From: an uncultured Chromatiaceae bacterium
GTDB lineage: Bacteria > Pseudomonadota > Gammaproteobacteria > Enterobacterales > Alteromonadaceae
Reading direction: 5' to 3'
Assembly: GCA_946481195.1 (NCBI GenBank)
Contig: CAMLNG010000015.1
Location: forward strand, 1-17,930
Length of the DNA: 17,930 nt
Below are positions 15,382-17,930 of this stretch, in pieces; position 1 is the first letter of the stretch, and the number at the start of each line of letters is the position of its first letter. The notes below the pieces were generated by a model. It ran no database searches. It saw nothing but the letters and a program-made list of their open reading frames with translations, and was not told the DNA's origin. The translations under genes were made by a program, and so were the position numbers.

Positions 15382-16333
15382 GGTTGGCATCCTCTTGTGA
15401 CAGTCGCAGTTGCACCGGCAACCCGGTTGGCAGTGTGACATCAGCGCTGAAGCTGATTTCTGTGACATACATCAGCTGCACCCGCTCGGCCTGATGCAGC
15501 GCAAAATAAGGCGTAAAACTGGCTTCGGTGGCAATATTGCGTATAGTCCCCAAAACTGGCTGAGGCTGCCCGTCCGCATAGACCTGCACCTGCTGACCGG
15601 GTTTAAACTGTGCCAATGCCGTTTCAGGCATATAAACTCTGGCGTAAGGCGCGCTGTCGGCAGCGATCACCGCCAGCACAGCGCCTTGTGGTACCCGTTC
15701 ACCAATATGGTACGGCAAATCTTCCAGCACGCCGTCACGGCTCGCGACCAGTGTTAAATCTGCCAGCAATTTACGTTCGACATTCAATGACTGCTGCGCA
15801 CTTTCCAGCGTAAACCGGGCCTGACTGACTTGTTCCGGCCGGCTGCCGGCCTGCAGTTCCTGCAGCTGCTGCGCCGTATCAGCATATTGGGCGCGTGCCA
15901 CCTGGCTGCTTAGTTCTGCAGCATCGAGTTCAGCCTGCGCGATGAGGCGCTGCTGGCGTAACTGGCTGGCCCTGTTGCGCTGGCGTTCACTGTCTGCAAC
16001 TTTGAGCTTCGCCTGTTCCAGTCGCGCCGCCGCGGCAGCAATTTGCTCCGCTCTGTTGCCCTGCAGCAACAGGTCCAGCGCCGCCTGCGCCCGCTGCACT
16101 TCAGCGCTGGCTTTATCAACTTTTAACTGCTGCAGTCTGGTGTCGAGCTGCAACAATACCTGACCGGCTTTAATCTTGCTGCCTTCCTGCGCGGACTGTG
16201 TCAGGACCAGTTCAGTTGCCGGTGCCGTCAACAGCACCCGCTCCCGTTCCAGCGTGCCAAAGGCCGACGGCGGTTCTTGTGGCTGGCAAGCGACCATCAC
16301 AATACAAAGACTCAATAACATCTGGTTACGCAT
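15368..16333 (-). CDS. HlyD/YbhG-family periplasmic adaptor, probable lipoprotein
   Basis: A 321-residue membrane-fusion protein that should link the ABC exporter to an outer-membrane channel such as TolC. Biotinyl-lipoyl half-motifs lie at about 44-66 (EGSKIKAGQVLLQLD) and 193-222 (VASRDGVLEDL, GERVPQGAVLAVI), flanking a long alpha-helical coiled coil (68-190). The GNRAEQI and AGSRPEQV segments are typical of YbhG/EmrA-type adaptors. The N-terminus (MRNQMLLSL..MVACQ) looks like a lipoprotein signal with Cys16 as the acylated residue, though Met at -3 makes the lipobox imperfect. ATG 16333 has GGAG six bases upstream and overlaps the tetR stop by 8 bases. No outer-membrane channel gene is in the window. 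Confidence 0.92.
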   Translation of the reverse strand: MRNQMLLSLCIVMVACQPQEPPSAFGTLERERVLLTAPATELVLTQSAQEGSKIKAGQVLLQLDTRLQQLKVDKASAEVQRAQAALDLLLQGNRAEQIAAAAARLEQAKLKVADSERQRNRASQLRQQRLIAQAELDAAELSSQVARAQYADTAQQLQELQAGSRPEQVSQARFTLESAQQSLNVERKLLADLTLVASRDGVLEDLPYHIGERVPQGAVLAVIAADSAPYARVYMPETALAQFKPGQQVQVYADGQPQPVLGTIRNIATEASFTPYFALHQAERVQLMYVTEISFSADVTLPTGLPVQLRLSQEDANHAGD

Positions 16334-16982
16334 GGCTGTCTCCATCGGGTGCGGTCTGTAACAAACCATGACGCAGCACATGCTGTTGGTGCGTTGCCAG
16401 TTGCTGCAAAAATTCCGGCGTCAGCTGAAGCCCGAGCGCCTGTTTCATAAAAGGTGGGAGCACAAAAGGGAAGACGGCAAGGCCAAAACAGGTCAGCACT
16501 GCATTAAACGGCAACAAACCTGGTTGCAGCTGTCCTGGCGCCTGTAGTACCGCGGCCAGATTACTCAGCATTTGTTGAACAAAACCGGCAAACACCCGGC
16601 TGACAATCTGGTATTCCGCCGAATCCACATTGTGCAGGGCGCGGAAAATTAAGCTGGGTAACAGCGGATGCGGTGCCATCACCGCATAATATGCGGCGAC
16701 AATGGCCGCCGGGTCGCGCAGCTCGGCCAGCCGCGCCTGCTGTTGTGCCAGTTGCAGCAAAGGCGCGATAGTTTCGCGTAACATGGCCTCAAACAAGCCG
16801 GCTTTATCGACAAAATAATACCGGATCATGCCGGCATTAACGCCGGCGGCCTGTGCAATCATCCGCGTGGTGACACGCTCATACCCCAGTTCAGAGAATA
16901 ACAGCCGCGCCTGCACCAGCAGATGCTGCCGGGTGTTGTTCTGCTGCGCCGCAGCGGCCGGGCGTCCGGCTTTGATATTCAT
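16326..16982 (-). CDS. TetR-family transcriptional repressor of the exporter operon
   Basis: A 218-residue TetR/AcrR-type regulator. The N-terminal DNA-binding domain is clear: ARLLFSELGYERVTTRMIAQ, then AAGVNAGMIRYYFVDKAGLFEAM, with the helix-turn-helix at about 37-58. The C-terminal ligand domain, with a hydrophobic FGLAVFPFVLPPFMKQALG segment, resembles regulators of the CecR (YbiH) kind that control ybhGFSR in E. coli. ATG 16982 is chosen because GGAG lies eight bases upstream; the TTG at 16988 is too close to it. It is the first gene of the operon and its stop overlaps the adaptor start, so it probably represses itself and the exporter. The inducing ligand cannot be told. Confidence 0.93.
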   Translation of the reverse strand: MNIKAGRPAAAAQQNNTRQHLLVQARLLFSELGYERVTTRMIAQAAGVNAGMIRYYFVDKAGLFEAMLRETIAPLLQLAQQQARLAELRDPAAIVAAYYAVMAPHPLLPSLIFRALHNVDSAEYQIVSRVFAGFVQQMLSNLAAVLQAPGQLQPGLLPFNAVLTCFGLAVFPFVLPPFMKQALGLQLTPEFLQQLATHQQHVLRHGLLQTAPDGDSHA

Positions 16983-17091
16983 CAGCAAGTCTCCATATTA
17001 TCCAGCTGATGAATATGCTAGCTGCCGGTGAAACATTAAGCGATGAGATTAATTCTCCAGCGGGGGCGGTTTTGGATAGTCACCACAGCAA

Positions 17092-17628
17092 TCAGGCTGA
17101 CTGCCGAATCAGCCAGGCAGCTTTATCCAGCCGGTAAAACACTGTGGCGCGCGCCACACCCGCCGGCGATTTCGTTTCAGTATGGGTATAGACCGCGCCA
17201 AGTTTTTCCACGGCGCGGCGTGAACGAAGGTTATTTTCCCCAACGTGAAACCAGACCACATCGGCAAAACTGAAGGCATGCGCCAGCATCAGATGTTTCA
17301 GCTCCGTATTGGTCGTCCCGCCCCAGCGCGAGCGCACTAAAAAGGTATAACCAATCGCGATTTCACGTTTACCCGCATCAAAGTCGTAATAACGACTGGT
17401 GCCGAGCACTTCGCCACTGTATTTGTCGCAGATAAGATAAGCGCCGCCACTGGCCAGACCGCCGTCAAACACCGGTCTGAATACGTCAGGTTTATAACGC
17501 TCAGGTTCTGGGTGCAGCGTCCAAATCAACGGGTCGCTGGCTGCTTGCATCAAAGCTGGCCAATGCTCATGCTCTAACGGGATCAGACGAAGGTTTTGGC
17601 CTGTTAAGGCTTGTTGCAGAAGGTTCAC
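17092..17628 (-). CDS. GNAT-family N-acetyltransferase (RimJ/RimL-like)
   Basis: A 178-residue protein of the GNAT fold, which moves an acetyl group from acetyl-CoA to an amine. The acetyl-CoA loop is the variant R-x-R-W-G-G at 99-104 (followed by TTNTELK), and the RimL-like NNLRSRRAVEKLGA segment lies near 132-145. These mark the RimJ/RimL-type branch, which includes ribosomal-protein and small-molecule acetylators. The start is GTG 17628; AGG directly abuts it, so the ribosome site is poor, but no better start exists upstream and the next Met (27) would cut into the fold. It stands alone between pdxH and the tetR operon, all on the same strand. The substrate is unknown. Confidence 0.88.
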   Translation of the reverse strand: MNLLQQALTGQNLRLIPLEHEHWPALMQAASDPLIWTLHPEPERYKPDVFRPVFDGGLASGGAYLICDKYSGEVLGTSRYYDFDAGKREIAIGYTFLVRSRWGGTTNTELKHLMLAHAFSFADVVWFHVGENNLRSRRAVEKLGAVYTHTETKSPAGVARATVFYRLDKAAWLIRQSA

Positions 17629-17672
17629 CCTGTAAATCCGGTGCTGAAAATTGCGTCGAGCTTAAGATGAAA

Positions 17673-17700
17673 ACCGCGCCGTCATCAAGTGCGGCGCGGT
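17673..17700 (-). terminator. Hairpin terminator after pdxH
   Basis: ACCGCGCCG (17673-17681) and CGGCGCGGT (17692-17700) form a 9-base GC-rich stem with a 10-base loop. On the minus strand it is followed by TTTTC, a short U tract. It lies about 85 bases past the pdxH stop and about 45 bases before the GNAT start, so it would separate the two genes. Confidence 0.65.
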
Positions 17701-17785
17701 AAACAAAGCGTTCACTGACACGATAAAAAACATTTCAGCACAACAGCCGCACCAGTTTCTAACCTGTCCAGCGGATTGTATTTGG

Positions 17786-17930
17786 TTAAGGGCAAAGCCG
17801 CTCGATAGACCAGTCGCCACCTGCTTGCCGGCTGTACATAAAACGGTCGTGTAGCCGGTGTTCACCGCCCTGCCAGAATTCGATTTTATGAGGCTTCACC
17901 AAAAACCCGCCCCAGAAACTTGGTACCGGG
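17786..17930 (-). CDS. pdxH: Pyridoxamine 5'-phosphate oxidase PdxH, C-terminal end (cut by window edge)
   Basis: PdxH uses FMN and oxygen to turn pyridoxine or pyridoxamine 5'-phosphate into pyridoxal 5'-phosphate. Only the last 47 codons are present, in the frame beginning at base 17929 of the minus strand. They contain [16 protein letters not shown] and EHRLHDRF followed by the WSIERLCP end, which match the highly conserved PdxH C-terminus, including its Arg-x-His active-site segment (HRLHDR). The stop is TAA at 17788-17786. The rest lies beyond the right edge, so intactness cannot be judged. Confidence 0.96.
   Translation of the reverse strand, partial: PVPSFWGGFLVKPHKIEFWQGGEHRLHDRFMYSRQAGGDWSIERLCP

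Noticed and set aside
17662..17865. 67-codon minus-strand open frame at the right edge
   Set aside because: It overlaps the pdxH end in another frame; the pdxH frame carries the conserved WGGF and HRLHDRF motifs, so this is a shadow.
1..17930. Mobile elements, CRISPR arrays, toxin-antitoxin or phage-defence genes
   Set aside because: No transposase, integrase, direct-repeat array or defence motif was seen; gene order and composition look like core chromosome throughout.

Overview
This window looks like a stretch of core chromosome from a gammaproteobacterium. Protein similarity and gene order resemble Alteromonadales-type relatives (my guess is something near Rheinheimera or Alishewanella, but the sequence alone does not prove the genus). 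Gene order matches two Escherichia coli neighbourhoods that are far apart there: rluD-pgeF-clpB divergent from bamD, and smp divergent from serB, with radA and yjjV nearby. There are no rRNA or tRNA genes, insertion sequences, phage genes or CRISPR arrays, and no gene-free stretch longer than 300 bases.

Layout. Positions 1-2960 (minus strand) hold rluD, then pgeF, then the first 361 codons of clpB, which runs off the left edge. clpB has a near-consensus heat-shock (sigma-32) promoter in the gap after pgeF. bamD (plus, 3086-3835) is divergent from rluD and meets radA (minus) at a bidirectional hairpin terminator. Divergent from radA is a large 847-residue protein with two PilZ domains (plus, 5357-7900). 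It meets tail to tail, with a 4-base overlap, an alpha/beta hydrolase gene that is translationally coupled to serB (both minus). smp/ytjB (plus) is divergent from serB and converges on yjjV (minus). A 36-base perfect palindrome then separates yjjV from a secreted M28 metallopeptidase gene (minus).

Positions 13353-16982 hold a compact four-gene minus-strand operon in which every gene overlaps the next: a TetR repressor, a HlyD/YbhG-type periplasmic adaptor, an ABC ATPase and an ABC-2 permease. It looks like a reduced YbhGFSR-type exporter under its own regulator. The right end carries a GNAT acetyltransferase gene and the last 47 codons of pdxH.

How the genes work together. Most are housekeeping: ribosome maturation (RluD), cell-wall quality control (PgeF), outer-membrane assembly (BamD), DNA repair (RadA), serine synthesis (SerB), protein disaggregation (ClpB) and vitamin B6 synthesis (PdxH). 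The less ordinary parts are the tandem-PilZ protein, the hydrolase coupled to serB, and the half-size exporter operon. I see no clearly new multi-gene system. The best candidate for new biology is the double-PilZ protein, whose two domains each keep a complete cyclic-di-GMP motif set with identical spacing.
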